From positions 1 through 36,410 of the forward strand of contig CAZSAA010000005.1 in assembly GCA_964604915.1 (NCBI GenBank): DNA of 36,410 bases, in the 5' to 3' direction. Position 1 is the first letter of the stretch. Each line of letters starts with the position of its first letter. Source of the DNA: CAZSAA01 sp964604915. GTDB taxonomy: Bacteria; Patescibacteriota; Patescibacteriia; Patescibacteriales; UBA12465. The position numbers and the translations under genes were made by a program. The notes beneath the pieces were generated by a model. That model was not told the DNA's origin, made no database searches, and worked only from the letters and a program-made list of their open reading frames with translations. This document shows, piece after piece, positions 23,814 through 32,801 of the stretch.

Positions 23814-24842
23814 ATGAGAACCAAAATCATCGCCACTGTCGGCCCGAAATCTGAAGATCCGCAGAAACTGCTTTCCCTGATCGAAGCGGGAGTAGACATC
23901 GTCCGGGTGAACTTTTCGCACGCTAGTTTCGATCAGTATAAGAGAATAAGGAAGATCGTTAATGATTTTAACGCCAAATCTGAGCGGCAGGTGCACGTTC
24001 TGCTGGATTTACAAGGACCGCGTATCCGCGTTGGCAAGATGCCTGAAGGCGGTATCATCCTGCCGGATGGGAAGAAGTATGATTTTACCTATTCCAAGGA
24101 CTCGTACAAGGCGGGCGGCGTCATCCCTATCGATAACCAGGAATTATATAAATACATCAAGAAAGGCCAGCCTCTCTTCCTCTGCAACGGCGAGATAGAA
24201 CTCGTGGTAAGGGAAGTGCGGGGAAGGATTATCAGCGCGGAAGTGGTCCACGGCGGGTTGCTTAGTTCCAACAAAGGAATCAACGTGCCTGATACCAATC
24301 TCAAGAAAGGCGGGCTCACTGCCAAGGATCTCAAGGATTTGGCTTTCGGCCTCAAGGTCGGTGTCGATTATGTCGGCTTATCCTTCGTCCAGACCGTTAG
24401 CGACGTCCTTAAATTGCGTCAGATTATCGGTCGCCGTAGTGGCATTAAGATAGTTTCCAAGATCGAACGAGGCATCGCTCTCAAGAACATCGATAAGATA
24501 GTGCTCGCTTCTGATTCCATTATGATCGCCCGCGGTGATCTCGGTATCGAAACGCCGATCGAAGAATTGCCGATCATCCAGAAGAATCTAGTGCGCCAGG
24601 CGCATTGGCACAAGCGCCCAGCTATAATCGCTACCCAGGTGATGACTTCGATGATCAAGAATCAGGCTCCGACCAGGGCGGAAGTGAGCGATATCGCTAA
24701 CGCCGTCATGGATGGCGCCGATGCGATCATGCTATCCGATGAGACGGCTGTCGGCGACTATGCCCTCGAAGCGGTCAAATTCTTGCGTAAGGTGATCGTC
24801 CGTACCGAGAGGTATATCAACAAGGAGTGCCTAAGCTTGTAA
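23814..24842 (+). CDS. pyk: pyruvate kinase, short form without the C domain
   Basis: Pyruvate kinase makes pyruvate and ATP from phosphoenolpyruvate and ADP. The start TKIIATVGPKS, the substrate segment VRVNFSHAS, DLQGPRIRVG before the B-domain lid, the catalytic Lys region KIERGIALKNI, IARGDLGIE, and DGADAIMLSDETAVG at the end of the barrel are all present. At 342 aa it stops right after the barrel, so the usual allosteric C domain (about 120 residues) is missing. The SDETA motif has Asp where many relatives have Gly. It leads the glycolytic operon, 17 bases before eno, from a possible promoter at 23731. Confidence 0.93.
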   Translation: MRTKIIATVGPKSEDPQKLLSLIEAGVDIVRVNFSHASFDQYKRIRKIVNDFNAKSERQVHVLLDLQGPRIRVGKMPEGGIILPDGKKYDFTYSKDSYKAGGVIPIDNQELYKYIKKGQPLFLCNGEIELVVREVRGRIISAEVVHGGLLSSNKGINVPDTNLKKGGLTAKDLKDLAFGLKVGVDYVGLSFVQTVSDVLKLRQIIGRRSGIKIVSKIERGIALKNIDKIVLASDSIMIARGDLGIETPIEELPIIQKNLVRQAHWHKRPAIIATQVMTSMIKNQAPTRAEVSDIANAVMDGADAIMLSDETAVGDYALEAVKFLRKVIVRTERYINKECLSL

Positions 24843-24859
24843 ACTAAATCGCTAAATAT

Positions 24860-26143
24860 ATGAAAATAACTTCGATAACAGCGCGCGAGATCCTTGATTC
24901 TCGCGGTAATCCGACCGTCGCTGCTGCGGTCATACTCGAAGGCGGCGCCAGCGGTATGGCGATGGTACCAAGCGGCGCTTCGACTGGTAGCTATGAAGCA
25001 GTCGAGTTGCGCGATAACGACCCTAAGCGCTATAACGGCCTGGGCGTCCTTGCGGCCGTTTCCAATATCGAGAAGAATATCGCGCCAGCGCTCATCGGAC
25101 AGGATGCAGGTAATCAGGCAGAAATCGATCAGGCGATGATAGATCTCGACGGTACGGACAATAAAGGTAATTTAGGCGCTAATGCTATCCTCGCGGTATC
25201 ACTGGCTTGTGCCAGGGCCGAAGCGCAGGCGCAGGGCTTGCCGCTATATCGTTATCTCTCTTCGCTATACCCCGCTTCTAATGGTAAGCTTGTCATGCCG
25301 ATGCCGATGCTAAATATCTTAAACGGCGGCAAGCATGCCAATTGGGCAACCGATATCCAAGAATATATGGTGTTGCCAGTAGGCGCTAAGGATATGGCGG
25401 AAGCCGTCCGGATGGGCGCGGAAATATACCAATCCCTCAAGAAGGTCCTCAAAGGCAAGGGCTATAGCCTGAGCGTAGGGGATGAAGGCGGCTTCGCTCC
25501 GGCCGTTACCAGCAACGCCGAAGCTTTTGAGTTACTGCTCCAGGCCGTTACCGAAGCCGGCTATGAACCGGGCAAGCAAGTAGCGTTCGGCATTGATGCG
25601 GCCGCCACCGAATTCTTTAGCGGCGGGGAATACTCCTTGAACAAGGAAGGGATGAAGATGGATGGTAAGCAGCTATCCGCCTTCTATTCCGACTTGATCT
25701 CCCGCTATCCAATAGTTTCCCTTGAAGACGCCTTTGCCGAAGACGATTGGGAATCTTTTAAGTCCTTTACCGTCCAGCATGGCGACAGGCAGATAGTGGG
25801 TGACGACCTATATGTCACGAATGTAAAACGTTTGCGTCGCGGCATCGAAGAAAAAGCCAGCAATGCCATCTTGATCAAACCAAATCAGATTGGTACTTTG
25901 ACTGAAACTTTTGATGCTATCCGATTAGCGCATGAGAATGGTTTCCACTGCGTCATCTCCCATCGCAGCGGCGAAACGGAAGATGATTTCATTGCCGATC
26001 TCGCTGTCGCTACTGGTGCGGGACAGATCAAGACCGGCGCCCCCGCCCGCAGCGAGCGAGTCTGCAAATATAATCGCTTGATGGAAATCGCTGGCGAGTT
26101 AGGCCAGGACGCTCCTCTGGCTAAATTTCCTTTCCTTAGCTAG
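24860..26143 (+). CDS. eno: enolase
   Basis: Enolase converts 2-phosphoglycerate to phosphoenolpyruvate in glycolysis and supplies the substrate of the neighbouring pyruvate kinase. The full-length 427-aa protein carries AREILDSRGNPT, the mobile-loop PSGASTG, ILNGGKHA, GDEGGFAP, the metal ligands in GIDAAA, SLEDAF and VGDDL, the catalytic lysine in LIKPNQIGT, and SHRSGETEDDFIADLAV. All expected active-site motifs are present. The start has the common AAATAT-ATG context of this genome. The 17-base gap to pyk suggests one transcript. Confidence 0.98.
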   Translation: MKITSITAREILDSRGNPTVAAAVILEGGASGMAMVPSGASTGSYEAVELRDNDPKRYNGLGVLAAVSNIEKNIAPALIGQDAGNQAEIDQAMIDLDGTDNKGNLGANAILAVSLACARAEAQAQGLPLYRYLSSLYPASNGKLVMPMPMLNILNGGKHANWATDIQEYMVLPVGAKDMAEAVRMGAEIYQSLKKVLKGKGYSLSVGDEGGFAPAVTSNAEAFELLLQAVTEAGYEPGKQVAFGIDAAATEFFSGGEYSLNKEGMKMDGKQLSAFYSDLISRYPIVSLEDAFAEDDWESFKSFTVQHGDRQIVGDDLYVTNVKRLRRGIEEKASNAILIKPNQIGTLTETFDAIRLAHENGFHCVISHRSGETEDDFIADLAVATGAGQIKTGAPARSERVCKYNRLMEIAGELGQDAPLAKFPFLS

Positions 26144-26158
26144 GCGCCGCCTATTCCT

Positions 26159-27247
26159 ATGAAATTCTATTCTTGGCTGATATATCCGTTTATCATCTTG
26201 ACCTATTGGGCGTTTTTCGTCATAGCTAAGCATTTTATTTCCCCTGACGGTCCCGCGTCTTGGCTTTCCATATTAGTCGCCTCCTTCGCCGTACTGGGCC
26301 CTTTGTCCAATTGGCTTATCCGATCGGTCAAGCGTGATATGTTGATCTTGCGCGCCCTGTACTTGATATCATCTACCTGGCTGGGCATTATGCTTAATCT
26401 CGGGTTAGCGGCGGCGGTTGTTTCCTTGATCGATCTTTCTATTCCCCTTTCCCAATCAGTCCAGTTGGCCGCTTGGATCATTATCGGTCTAGGTTTAGGA
26501 ATTATCGGCCATGCCTTGGCGGCCTGGCCGCGGGTGAGAGAAGAAGAGGCGTATATAGACGATCTTCCGGAAGGATGGGAAGGGAAGAAAGTGGTCCAGA
26601 TATCTGACTTGCACCTAGGCCCCATCTATCGTCATCGTTTTTTCGGCCGAATATTAAGGAAGATAAAGGCACTATCACCGGAAGCTCTCTTTATCACCGG
26701 TGATATGTTCGATGATATCGACCTGGAATTCGATTGGGTAGATAAACTGATGACTGGTTTTTCCGCTCCCCGCGGCGTATATTATTCTTTTGGTAATCAT
26801 GATTTGATGCTCGGCTTCGAACGGGTCAAGGCGGCGCTCTCAGGCGACAATGTGCGCATCCTGGATAATGAGAAGATAGAATCAGCGGGACTACAGATAA
26901 TCGGGATTGATTTTTCTTTTGATCGCCAAGCCAGTTTAGGCGCGGCATTAGAAAAAGCCGGCCATGATTCCAAGCGTCCTTCCATCCTGCTCTTCCATGA
27001 ACCTAAAGGTCTTGATGAAGCTAAGGCTAGGAATGTCAGCCTGATGCTCTCTGGACATACCCACTACGGCCAATTTTTTCCCCTGAACTTCCTCACTACC
27101 GCCTATTATCACGGCCATGACAAGGGGATATATCACGAAGGCAGCTTCTCGCTTTCTGTCTGCGTCGGGACTGGTACCTGGGGCCCGCCTATGCGCACTA
27201 ATAGCCGCTCCGAGATAGTAGCGATAACCTTAAGAAAGAAAAGATAA
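26159..27247 (+). CDS. membrane-anchored metallophosphoesterase
   Basis: The N-terminal third has four hydrophobic helices (about residues 5-120). A calcineurin-like phosphoesterase domain follows, with ISDLHLG, FITGDMFDD, SFGNHDL, LLFHEP and SGHTHYGQ, all the metal-binding motifs of the family. The layout matches the YkuE/YaeI type of envelope phosphoesterases, some of which cleave lipid-linked phosphates, but the substrate here is unknown. The 362-aa length is normal. It sits 15 bases after eno and 4 before rlmN, so it shares their operon without an obvious functional tie. Confidence 0.88.
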   Translation: MKFYSWLIYPFIILTYWAFFVIAKHFISPDGPASWLSILVASFAVLGPLSNWLIRSVKRDMLILRALYLISSTWLGIMLNLGLAAAVVSLIDLSIPLSQSVQLAAWIIIGLGLGIIGHALAAWPRVREEEAYIDDLPEGWEGKKVVQISDLHLGPIYRHRFFGRILRKIKALSPEALFITGDMFDDIDLEFDWVDKLMTGFSAPRGVYYSFGNHDLMLGFERVKAALSGDNVRILDNEKIESAGLQIIGIDFSFDRQASLGAALEKAGHDSKRPSILLFHEPKGLDEAKARNVSLMLSGHTHYGQFFPLNFLTTAYYHGHDKGIYHEGSFSLSVCVGTGTWGPPMRTNSRSEIVAITLRKKR

Positions 27248-27251
27248 CCCT

Positions 27252-28265
27252 ATGAAAGACATCAGGATATTGCGCGACATTCTCGCCACCCTCCCTAAAT
27301 TCCGCCAGATCCAAGCCCAACAGGCGGTCTTTGGCGACGCTATCGCCGATTGGCAAGAAGCTAGCGTATTCCCGCTTGCCCTCAGGGAGAAACTTAACCA
27401 GGAATACCCGCTCCGGATCGAAGCGGAGTTGCAAGAGAGCGAAGAAAAGACCAGGAAGGCTTTGATCCGCCTGGAGGATGGCGAGCAAATTGAGACCGTG
27501 CTCATCGTCCACCGCGACAAGCGCCATACCGTCTGTCTCTCGTCCCAAGCTGGTTGTCCGTTAGGTTGTGCTTTTTGTGCCACCGGCCAGAACGGTTTCC
27601 GTCGTAACCTGAGCGAGTTCGAGATCATGGTGCAGGTGCTATTTTGGAAACGGCAGCTCTCTGCTCAGAAAGAATCGGTTTCCCATCTGGTCTTCATGGG
27701 GATGGGGGAGCCTTTCCTTAACTACGATGCCGTACTCGGGGCGATGAAGTTGATGAACCAAGAATCATACTTCAATATCGGCAGTCGCCACATGTCCGTA
27801 TCGACTTCCGGTATCGTGCCCGGTATCCGGCGTTTCGCCAAGGAAGATCTCCAGGCAAACCTGGCTATCTCCCTCCATGCCTCGACGGACAAGCAGCGTT
27901 CCCAGTTGATGCCCATCAATCAGACATATCCCCTAGCCGAACTTTGGCCGGCCTTGGACGAGTATATCGACCGTACGCACCGCCGCCTGATGTTGGAGTA
28001 TATGATGATAAAAGGGGTTAATGACAGCCTCAAGGATGCCGCAACCCTAGTTGCGTTGATAGGGAGCCTTGAGAATCGCCGCCTCTGTTTCGTTAATATC
28101 ATTCCATATAACCCCACCGGTCGCTTCCAAGCTTCTGATGAGTCGGTAATCAAGACTTTTTGCGCTTATTTGGAAAAAAATAACATCGCCTATACCCGCC
28201 GCCACCGTTTCGGCGACCAGATTGATGCTGCTTGCGGGCAGCTAGCGGGACGGAAGAAGGATTGA
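27252..28265 (+). CDS. rlmN: dual-specificity 23S rRNA/tRNA adenine-C2 methyltransferase
   Basis: RlmN is a radical SAM enzyme that methylates C2 of A2503 in 23S rRNA and A37 in some tRNAs. CPLGCAFC holds the cluster (CxxxCxxC), followed by FMGMGEPFLNYD, the RHMSVSTSG segment, and the C-terminal DAACGQLAG, whose Cys forms the methyl-carrying intermediate. The N-terminal accessory domain includes CLSSQ at the base of the barrel. The 337-aa length is normal. It is the last gene of the pyk operon and is followed by a clear terminator. Confidence 0.97.
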   Translation: MKDIRILRDILATLPKFRQIQAQQAVFGDAIADWQEASVFPLALREKLNQEYPLRIEAELQESEEKTRKALIRLEDGEQIETVLIVHRDKRHTVCLSSQAGCPLGCAFCATGQNGFRRNLSEFEIMVQVLFWKRQLSAQKESVSHLVFMGMGEPFLNYDAVLGAMKLMNQESYFNIGSRHMSVSTSGIVPGIRRFAKEDLQANLAISLHASTDKQRSQLMPINQTYPLAELWPALDEYIDRTHRRLMLEYMMIKGVNDSLKDAATLVALIGSLENRRLCFVNIIPYNPTGRFQASDESVIKTFCAYLEKNNIAYTRRHRFGDQIDAACGQLAGRKKD

Positions 28266-28292
28266 TAGGAAAATTTTCTTGGAGATTAGATA

Positions 28293-28319
28293 AAAATCGT
28301 CATAAGTGGCGGTTTTTTC
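28293..28319 (+). terminator. rho-independent terminator after rlmN
   Basis: AAAAATCGTC pairs with GGCGGTTTTT (10 bp, two G-T) around a loop of ATAAGT, with six Ts at the end. It closes the pyk-eno-rlmN operon. Confidence 0.85.
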
Positions 28320-28357
28320 AGTTTTCTGTTAATATTATTAAATACTAAGTAAGCTAG

Positions 28358-28391
28358 CTCCCGCAGCCGGTAGTAATACGGGTCAGGGGAG
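28358..28391 (+). promoter_or_regulatory. leader hairpin upstream of the superoxide dismutase gene
   Basis: CTCCC (28358-28362) pairs with the GGGGAG (28386-28391), which is the only Shine-Dalgarno-like sequence in front of this gene. An inner CCGGTA/TACGGG hairpin (one G-G mismatch) lies between. The pairing could hide the ribosome-binding site and make translation conditional. Confidence 0.4.
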
Positions 28392-28401
28392 ATTGAAATA
28401 T

Positions 28402-28998
28402 ATGTTCGTTAGACAAGAATTGCCCTATGCGCTCGATGCGCTCGCCCCGTATATTTCCGCCCGCACCATGGACCTCCACTATAACAAGCATCATCAGGCC
28501 TATGTTGATAAGCTAAACGCTCTGGTTGCCGGGACCAATATGGAAAGGGATAGTTTGGAAGGCCTTATCGAAAAAAGTTTCGGCAACGAGAGTCGCAGTG
28601 CTGTCTTCAATAACGCCTCGCAAGCATATAATCATGACTTTTTCTGGAAATGTTTGGCGCCAGCTTCTAGTCCCAAGACCGTACCGGTCGAATTGGAACA
28701 GGCGATCATCCACTCCTTCGGATCCTTCGAAGCGATGATGAAGCAGTTCAAGGAAACTGCTCTTACCCTCTTTGGTAGTGGTTGGGCTTGGCTAGCTAAG
28801 GAAGACGACCGTATTTCCATCATGGCCGGCCCCAATGGCGTCAATCCGCTCTCAGCCGGCGCTAAACCGCTGTTCGGGCTCGATGTCTGGGAACATTCAT
28901 ATTACCTAGATTATGAGAATCGTCGTGCCCAGTTCATTGATGCCGTGATGGACCACCTAGTCGATTGGGATTTCGTCCTGGACAACCTGAAGCAATAA
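28402..28998 (+). CDS. sodB: superoxide dismutase, iron type
   Basis: This enzyme converts superoxide to oxygen and hydrogen peroxide in the cytoplasm. Metal ligands H26, H78, D161 and H165 are all visible (HYNKHH, NHDFFW, DVWEH). Gln74 in FNNASQAYNH and the lack of Gln near residue 150 match iron-type rather than manganese-type enzymes. The 198-aa length is standard. I chose ATG 28402, since TTG 28393 has no support. It is a single gene with its own leader hairpin and terminator, as expected for a stress gene; whether the iron is truly the cofactor needs assay. Confidence 0.95.
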   Translation: MFVRQELPYALDALAPYISARTMDLHYNKHHQAYVDKLNALVAGTNMERDSLEGLIEKSFGNESRSAVFNNASQAYNHDFFWKCLAPASSPKTVPVELEQAIIHSFGSFEAMMKQFKETALTLFGSGWAWLAKEDDRISIMAGPNGVNPLSAGAKPLFGLDVWEHSYYLDYENRRAQFIDAVMDHLVDWDFVLDNLKQ

Positions 28999-29009
28999 CG
29001 TACGATGAT

Positions 29010-29041
29010 AGCCGCCGGCTTTGCTTAGGCGGCTTTATCTT
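29010..29041 (+). terminator. terminator after sodB
   Basis: AGCCGCC (29010-29016) pairs with GGCGGCT (29028-29034) over an 11-base loop, followed by TTATCTT. The T tract is interrupted, so strength is moderate. Confidence 0.8.
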
Positions 29042-29055
29042 GCTCCTGCTAAACT

Positions 29056-29739
29056 ATGAAGAAAGAAATAAAACTCAAAGGACGCGTCGCCCGCAGCGCT
29101 TCGCTCAAGCCCTATACCACCATCTATCTGATCAGGCATTGCCAGCCTAACTATCTCCTACAAAAGAAACTGGGTGATTCCCGTATGCCTCTTTCACGTA
29201 CCGGTATTGGCGAAGCCGAGCGTTTAGCCCATCACCTGAATAATTTAGGCATACAGACAGTCTATAGTAGCGCGATGGAGCGGGCGCGCCAAAGTGCTGA
29301 GATATTTCTGTGTCACAAGAAATGCCGTTATGAGATAGAAGAGGGGCTCAACGAATTTGATTGGAGTCGTTGGTATCGCGTTCAATATTTCAATATTTCC
29401 CTTGAAGAACGAGGCAAACATATCGTTGATAAGGCGGAATTGAAACGGCTCTTGACTCGGAAAAAACAGGAAGGGAAGGCGGTATTGGGCAGGATAGTTA
29501 AGGAAAATAAAGGGAAAAATATCGCGATATTTACTCATGGCAATTTTATCCGCTCTATTTTGACCGGAATCTTAGACGCCGATATCTTTGGGTTTTTATC
29601 GATGGAAATATTCCAGGCGTCGATAAGTAAGCTGATTGTCGATAGTGGTGGCAATGTCGTTATTTCATACATCAATGATACCGGCCACTTGCCGCGCCGT
29701 CCGGTTGTGGATCGGTACTTATCCGTACTTAATTCTTAG
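29056..29739 (+). CDS. histidine phosphatase family protein
   Basis: The phosphohistidine motif LIRHCQP (residues 25-31, with His28 as nucleophile) has Cys where most relatives have Gly. SSAMERARQSAE, GLNEFDWSRW and IFTHGNFIRSIL, with the second catalytic His, follow in the expected order. The family includes phosphoglycerate mutases, sugar and nucleotide phosphatases and protein phosphatases, and the substrate cannot be told here. The 227-aa length is normal. It opens an operon with the transglutaminase-like gene, 4 bases apart. Confidence 0.83.
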   Translation: MKKEIKLKGRVARSASLKPYTTIYLIRHCQPNYLLQKKLGDSRMPLSRTGIGEAERLAHHLNNLGIQTVYSSAMERARQSAEIFLCHKKCRYEIEEGLNEFDWSRWYRVQYFNISLEERGKHIVDKAELKRLLTRKKQEGKAVLGRIVKENKGKNIAIFTHGNFIRSILTGILDADIFGFLSMEIFQASISKLIVDSGGNVVISYINDTGHLPRRPVVDRYLSVLNS

Positions 29740-29743
29740 TCAT

Positions 29744-31207
29744 ATGAGAAGGAAACTCGCCGTCACCCTAATATCCCTTATCGTCCTATCTGGATTGTCT
29801 TTTCAGTCAGGCCGGGTATCTTTGGCTGCTGTTTCCGTTCAGTCTCTTTCTGGGCGCATCTTGCTGCAAGTGGAAAGCCATGGTGAAGCCTGGTATGTCA
29901 GCCCTATTGATCTCAAGCGATATTATCTAGGTCGGCCGGACGATGCTTTCAATATATTGAGGAGCTTCGGTTTGGGTATTAGCGAAAGCGACTTTACCCA
30001 GGTGCAGACCGCTTTGCCTTCCCGTCTTTATGGCCGCATTCTACTGCGAGTACAGAAGAATGGAGAAGCATATTATGCCGACCCAGTCAGTCGGCAGCTA
30101 TATTATCTAGGCCGGCCGCAAGATGCTTTCGACATCTTGCGTTCGCGGGGGTTGGGGATAAGTAATGGGAATATAGGTCAGATACCAATCGGAGAGAACC
30201 TGGTATCGCCTCCATATGATTCCCATCATTCCCGTACCTTCTCTTTCGAATATCGAGGCGATAATTATAGTATATCCTTGGCGATGGATGAGGCGCTGTA
30301 TAACTATTATCGTCAGCTTCCTAAACTGGTATATTATTCTGGTGAAGAATCTTCGGCTGTGCGCGATAGTTTCTACGCCCTTTTCCTCAAGACTAAGGCC
30401 GATGATAGCAGTATCGTTGCTTTAGCTGGTTCCTTGCGCCAGATAGCGAGTGATAATGGTTGGGATGGAGAGGGGTTAGCTGAGCTAGCCTTGGCCTTCG
30501 TCCAGTCCATCCCCTATGACCATGATAAGGCGGGGAGTAGTTCCTTTACGCCCAATATGCCCTATGAGACCCTCTATCTCAACAAGGGGGTGTGTTCGGA
30601 AAAGGTTTTCCTGGGGGTGCTGCTCTTGCGCGAATTAGGCTATGGCGCCGCTGTCCTGGATTTTCCGGAAAGCAACCATTCGGCTCTCGGTATCCGTTGC
30701 GATTCCTCGCTGTCGACTTCCGGTTCTGGCTATTGCTATGGAGAGACGACTAACCGCCTGCCTTTCGCTGCCGTGCCGCCCAGCCTATCCGGCGGGCAGG
30801 CTAGTACCGGCAGTACTTGGGCTAAGATCGCCGGGGCCAGCCAGCTCGGCAGTATGGAAGTATATCAGGAGAGTGGGGGCGAAAGCTATGATCCTAGCAT
30901 AACTCTCATCCTAGCCAGCCAGATTGGAACCAAAGAAACGCAGATGGCCTCGCTTAAGGGGGAGATAGATATCGAGCAAGATGCACTCACCCGGGATGAA
31001 GCGGCGCTTGCCCAGAAGAAAGCCGACATAGATTACTATTACAATCAAGGCGATACGACTAACTACAAGGCGGCGGTGCAGGAATATAACACGCTAGTTG
31101 CTCAGTTTAACGTCCGCGTGGCGGACTATGAGGCTAAGATCAAGGAGTATAACGCCTTGGTCGCTGCCTATAATTCTCAAATCAAGCAGTTCTACTGGCA
31201 TCAATAG
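29744..31207 (+). CDS. secreted transglutaminase-like protein with YYLGRP repeats
   Basis: A signal peptide (residues 1-29) is followed by two matching units at about residues 34-79 and 96-141. Each runs GRILL.V, GEA.Y..P, YYLGRP.DAF.IL, GLGIS, a module frequent in Patescibacteria. Residues 205-330 contain a transglutaminase-like core with Cys284 in KGVCSEK and His312 in SNHSALG; the third triad residue is not certain. The last 90 residues are a coiled coil. I chose ATG 29744, since the frame extends upstream only by reading into the previous gene. It is probably an envelope enzyme or peptidase that acts on surface proteins or peptidoglycan. Confidence 0.72.
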   Translation: MRRKLAVTLISLIVLSGLSFQSGRVSLAAVSVQSLSGRILLQVESHGEAWYVSPIDLKRYYLGRPDDAFNILRSFGLGISESDFTQVQTALPSRLYGRILLRVQKNGEAYYADPVSRQLYYLGRPQDAFDILRSRGLGISNGNIGQIPIGENLVSPPYDSHHSRTFSFEYRGDNYSISLAMDEALYNYYRQLPKLVYYSGEESSAVRDSFYALFLKTKADDSSIVALAGSLRQIASDNGWDGEGLAELALAFVQSIPYDHDKAGSSSFTPNMPYETLYLNKGVCSEKVFLGVLLLRELGYGAAVLDFPESNHSALGIRCDSSLSTSGSGYCYGETTNRLPFAAVPPSLSGGQASTGSTWAKIAGASQLGSMEVYQESGGESYDPSITLILASQIGTKETQMASLKGEIDIEQDALTRDEAALAQKKADIDYYYNQGDTTNYKAAVQEYNTLVAQFNVRVADYEAKIKEYNALVAAYNSQIKQFYWHQ

Positions 31208-31233
31208 GGCATAATATCTAATCAAATCTATTC

Positions 31234-32424
31234 ATGACTATCGAGGCATTAGGTTTCTTCGATTCAAACGAAGGCCGGAAGATATTGGAGGAGTATAGGG
31301 AGATAAGAGTGGAAGATCTTCCGTCTTTAGCAATCAAGCTTTCTAAGCAGGGCGTGCCGTTTGCCGCCGAAATCACTAGCTTGCAAAAACTCAGGTTAAC
31401 TGCGGCTGATAAATTTTCCAAATCCAGCGACATGTATTTTACTGCCGATGGACTTGAGCAATCTAGTGGGGAAAAGGTATCACGATATATCGCTGGCCGT
31501 TTCCGGTCGGTAATCGAGAACGGCACGGTGACCGACCTTACTACCGGCGTGGGTGGCAATGCAATCTTTCTGGCTGAAAATTTTCCGGTCCGGGCAGTCG
31601 ACTTAGATGCGGTTCATCTCGCTTGCGCTAAGCACAACGCCGTCCTATACGGTGTAGCCGGTAATATCGAGTTCATCCATGGCCGGGCGGAGGACAATAT
31701 TAGGGATAGTCAGGCCTTTATTATCGACCCGCAGCGGATACGGACAGGCAAGACCAAGACCAGGTCGATATATAATAGCCAGCCGGACGTGGCAGCAATG
31801 TTGCCGCGGATGCTCGGGGTGACGGAAGAAATTTGTATAAAGATATCGCCCGCTTTCGATTATGAGGAAATCAAGAGATTGCCGGGCGAACCGGGGGTGG
31901 AAGTAATTTCAGAGGACGATAACAACAAGGCGGCCCTCCTATGGTTCGGCCGATTCAAAAATGCGGCCAGGAAGGCGACGATACTTGATGGTGATGTGCC
32001 AGTCTCATTTAGCAACCAGCTGGGCACGGAAAACTTGGAATATGCCGATTCGTTGAAGAAATATTTGGTTTTGCCTAATAAGGCGATTATCAAGGCCGGA
32101 CTGATCGGGGAGATTTCTTCCCATTATCGCCTATCACGACTCTCCCCGACGAGCGATTGGCTCACCGTCGACCATCTTGATGGCTATGCTCAGCGCGTTT
32201 TCCGGTCTTTTGTCGTTGTTGATCATGGTTCGTTTTCCGTGAAGAAAACCAGGGAGATGATAGAAAGGAACGGGATAAGCCGGGCCAATATCGTAGCCCG
32301 CCATTTCGGGGTCAGTCCGGAAGACCTGAGGAAGAGATTTAAACTAGGCGATGGCGGCGGTCATACCCTTATCTTTCTCGATTACTTAGGAAAAAAAGAG
32401 ACTATTATCGCTAAGAACCTTTGA
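31234..32424 (+). CDS. class I SAM-dependent methyltransferase with THUMP-like C-terminal domain
   Basis: A 396-aa protein. VTDLTTGVGGNAIFLA (about residues 97-112) is the SAM-binding motif, DLDAVHLACAKHN the acidic loop, and FIIDPQRIRTG takes the position of the DPPY/DPPR catalytic motif. This resembles the TGS1-like (Methyltransf_15) family, whose bacterial members carry a C-terminal THUMP-like domain; the basic end from about residue 330 (SRANIVARHFGVSPEDLRKRF) fits. An RNA substrate is likely from the family but unproven. It lies 26 bases after the transglutaminase-like gene. Confidence 0.8.
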   Translation: MTIEALGFFDSNEGRKILEEYREIRVEDLPSLAIKLSKQGVPFAAEITSLQKLRLTAADKFSKSSDMYFTADGLEQSSGEKVSRYIAGRFRSVIENGTVTDLTTGVGGNAIFLAENFPVRAVDLDAVHLACAKHNAVLYGVAGNIEFIHGRAEDNIRDSQAFIIDPQRIRTGKTKTRSIYNSQPDVAAMLPRMLGVTEEICIKISPAFDYEEIKRLPGEPGVEVISEDDNNKAALLWFGRFKNAARKATILDGDVPVSFSNQLGTENLEYADSLKKYLVLPNKAIIKAGLIGEISSHYRLSRLSPTSDWLTVDHLDGYAQRVFRSFVVVDHGSFSVKKTREMIERNGISRANIVARHFGVSPEDLRKRFKLGDGGGHTLIFLDYLGKKETIIAKNL

Positions 32425-32438
32425 ATTTTCGGGCTTTG

Positions 32439-32467
32439 TTGACATATTTGCCCGGATAACCTAATAT
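32439..32467 (+). promoter_or_regulatory. promoter of the TM2-domain gene
   Basis: TTGACA at 32439-32444 and TAATAT at 32462-32467 are separated by 17 bp. The leader of about 40 bases contains a small hairpin, CAGCC (32482-32486) with GGCTG (32493-32497). Confidence 0.8.
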
Positions 32468-32513
32468 ATTAGCAGTTAAAGCAGCCTTTTCCGGCTGTAT
32501 TTAAAATGGATAT

Positions 32514-32750
32514 ATGAAGAGAAAACATCGTAGTGTCGCCGTATTGTTAGCCATATTCCTTGGTTCCTTCGGCGCTCACCGCTTCTATCTCCGTCGCCCC
32601 TTTTCTGGTGTCCTGCACTTGCTGTTCTTCTGGACCGGCATTCCGGCTGTGCTTTCTATCATCAGTGCCTTCTATATGGCTCTAATGAGCCAGGCGAGGT
32701 TTGATCAGAAACATAATCCGGTCGTTGATAACGATGAGGAAGAGGAATAG
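32514..32750 (+). CDS. TM2 domain membrane protein (78 aa)
   Basis: The sequence is a single TM2 domain: a basic start, LLAIFLGSFGAHRFYLRRPF, then a second helix beginning GVLHLLFFWTGIP. It ends in an acidic EEEE tail. TM2 proteins are widespread, two-helix membrane proteins of uncertain function. The length is typical. It has its own good promoter and the ATAT-ATG start context. Confidence 0.9.
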   Translation: MKRKHRSVAVLLAIFLGSFGAHRFYLRRPFSGVLHLLFFWTGIPAVLSIISAFYMALMSQARFDQKHNPVVDNDEEEE

Positions 32751-32801
32751 GGGGAAGATAATTAAGATTGATAATAAAAAATAATAAATAATCATGCTCG
32801 G

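Noticed and set aside
29047..29055. TGCTAAACT, an extended -10-like sequence touching the histidine phosphatase ATG.
   Set aside because: Transcription would start inside the coding region, and no in-frame start follows before the catalytic motif.
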